From positions 40,363 to 104,362 of the forward strand of contig DATJQP010000025.1 of assembly GCA_035505655.1 (NCBI GenBank): 64,000 nt of DNA. Reading direction: 5' to 3'. This DNA comes from JAGVPT01 sp035505655. Lineage in GTDB: Bacteria > Bacteroidota > Ignavibacteria > UBA10030 > UBA8401. This document shows, piece after piece, positions 63,747 to 64,000 of this stretch (within the stretch, counting starts at the first letter, position 1; each line of letters starts with the position of its first letter). The translations under genes and the position numbers were made by a program. The notes beneath the pieces were generated by a model. It was not told the origin of the DNA and ran no database searches. It saw only the letters and a list, made by a program, of their open reading frames with translations.

Positions 63747-64000
63747 CTACTCGACGTCGGTTGCGGTGGAATCTTCCCCCTCGTCGGTAACGATTTCCCG
63801 GAGGAGGTGAAGCTTGTCGTCCCACTGGTAGAACTTGCCGATGTCGGAATAGAATCTCCCGAATCCCAGGAACCCGGGGCGTTTTCCTATCGAAAAGCCG
63901 CATTCATCGAACCATTCCGCCGAGGTCAGGAGGATTGGCTTCGAGTATGAAGAATCCCCGTTCGCAAACCAGTAGAGACCAAACGTCGAATCCTTCTTCA
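63747..64000 (-). CDS. 3' part of a gene running off the window
   Basis: On the minus strand a frame is open from the window end to the TAG at 63749-63747, giving at least 83 C-terminal residues with normal composition: FGLYWFANGDSSYSKPILLT, then AEWFDECGFSIGKRPGFLGF and FYQWDDKLHLLREIVTDE. No start lies inside the window, so it is truncated at the 5' end. I do not recognise the family. Confidence 0.6.
   Translation of the reverse strand, partial: KKDSTFGLYWFANGDSSYSKPILLTSAEWFDECGFSIGKRPGFLGFGRFYSDIGKFYQWDDKLHLLREIVTDEGEDSTATDVE

Overview
The window is a high-GC chromosomal segment of a Gram-negative bacterium. It most likely belongs to the Ignavibacteriota/Chlorobiota/Bacteroidota (FCB) lineage. 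Three things support this. Two secreted proteins end in the Por/type IX secretion (T9SS) sorting domain with the NYPNPFNP signature. The F-type ATP synthase cluster stops after the gamma gene, with no beta or epsilon gene behind it. Many genes are preceded by a TTG-N20-TAnnTT promoter, like the -33/-7 promoters of Bacteroidota, often with almost no leader before the start codon. The lineage is an inference; no rRNA or tRNA gene is visible here.

Layout. Positions 1-3488 hold the end of an ATP synthase operon (atpF partial, atpH, atpA, atpG). Positions 3566-8154 hold a translation and secretion operon: ffh, rpsP, a KH-domain RNA-binding protein, rimM, trmD, rplS and the menaquinone gene mqnA, which overlaps rplS. 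recN and cysS follow. Positions 11588-18012 are an envelope and redox cluster: a predicted outer-membrane protein, two related lipoproteins (one tyrosine/tryptophan-rich, one with a single CxxCH haem motif), a FadL/PorV-like barrel and a nine-haem cytochrome with a T9SS sorting domain. Positions 18247-26597 hold the two separate heptose enzymes, a TamB-like protein and RNase R. Positions 26688-31622 encode a protease/propeller/barrel fusion, a T9SS cargo protein and a membrane protein.

A minus-strand block (31697-37242) carries an APC amino-acid permease, an unrecognised membrane protein, a tiny lysine-rich exported protein and an OmpR-type two-component system. A gene-free stretch of about 750 bases holds an inverted-repeat element. 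Next is a complete TRAP transporter operon (TatT, DctP, DctQ, DctM; 38000-41667). Positions 42849-48722 hold radA, a guanine deaminase, rdgB, a minus-strand group (DUF486, macrodomain, thioesterase, haem-binding protein) and carA without carB. The minus strand from 48738 to 57490 encodes an NYN-domain protein, a Kir-type channel, the large helicase Lhr, a REC-histidine kinase, a small membrane protein, an FMN reductase and an ArsR regulator with a likely autoregulatory promoter. The remainder holds a lipoprotein, asnA, a small unknown gene behind a nested hairpin, another gene-poor stretch, an unrecognised exported protein, an FG-GAP repeat protein, a small lipoprotein, a DUF3303 protein and the 3' end of a gene running off the window.

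The most interesting items are the lipoprotein/multihaem cytochrome cluster, which may be a surface electron-transfer module; the constant promoter architecture with leaderless starts; the three-domain surface protein at 26688; and the palindromic repeat element at 37431-37789.
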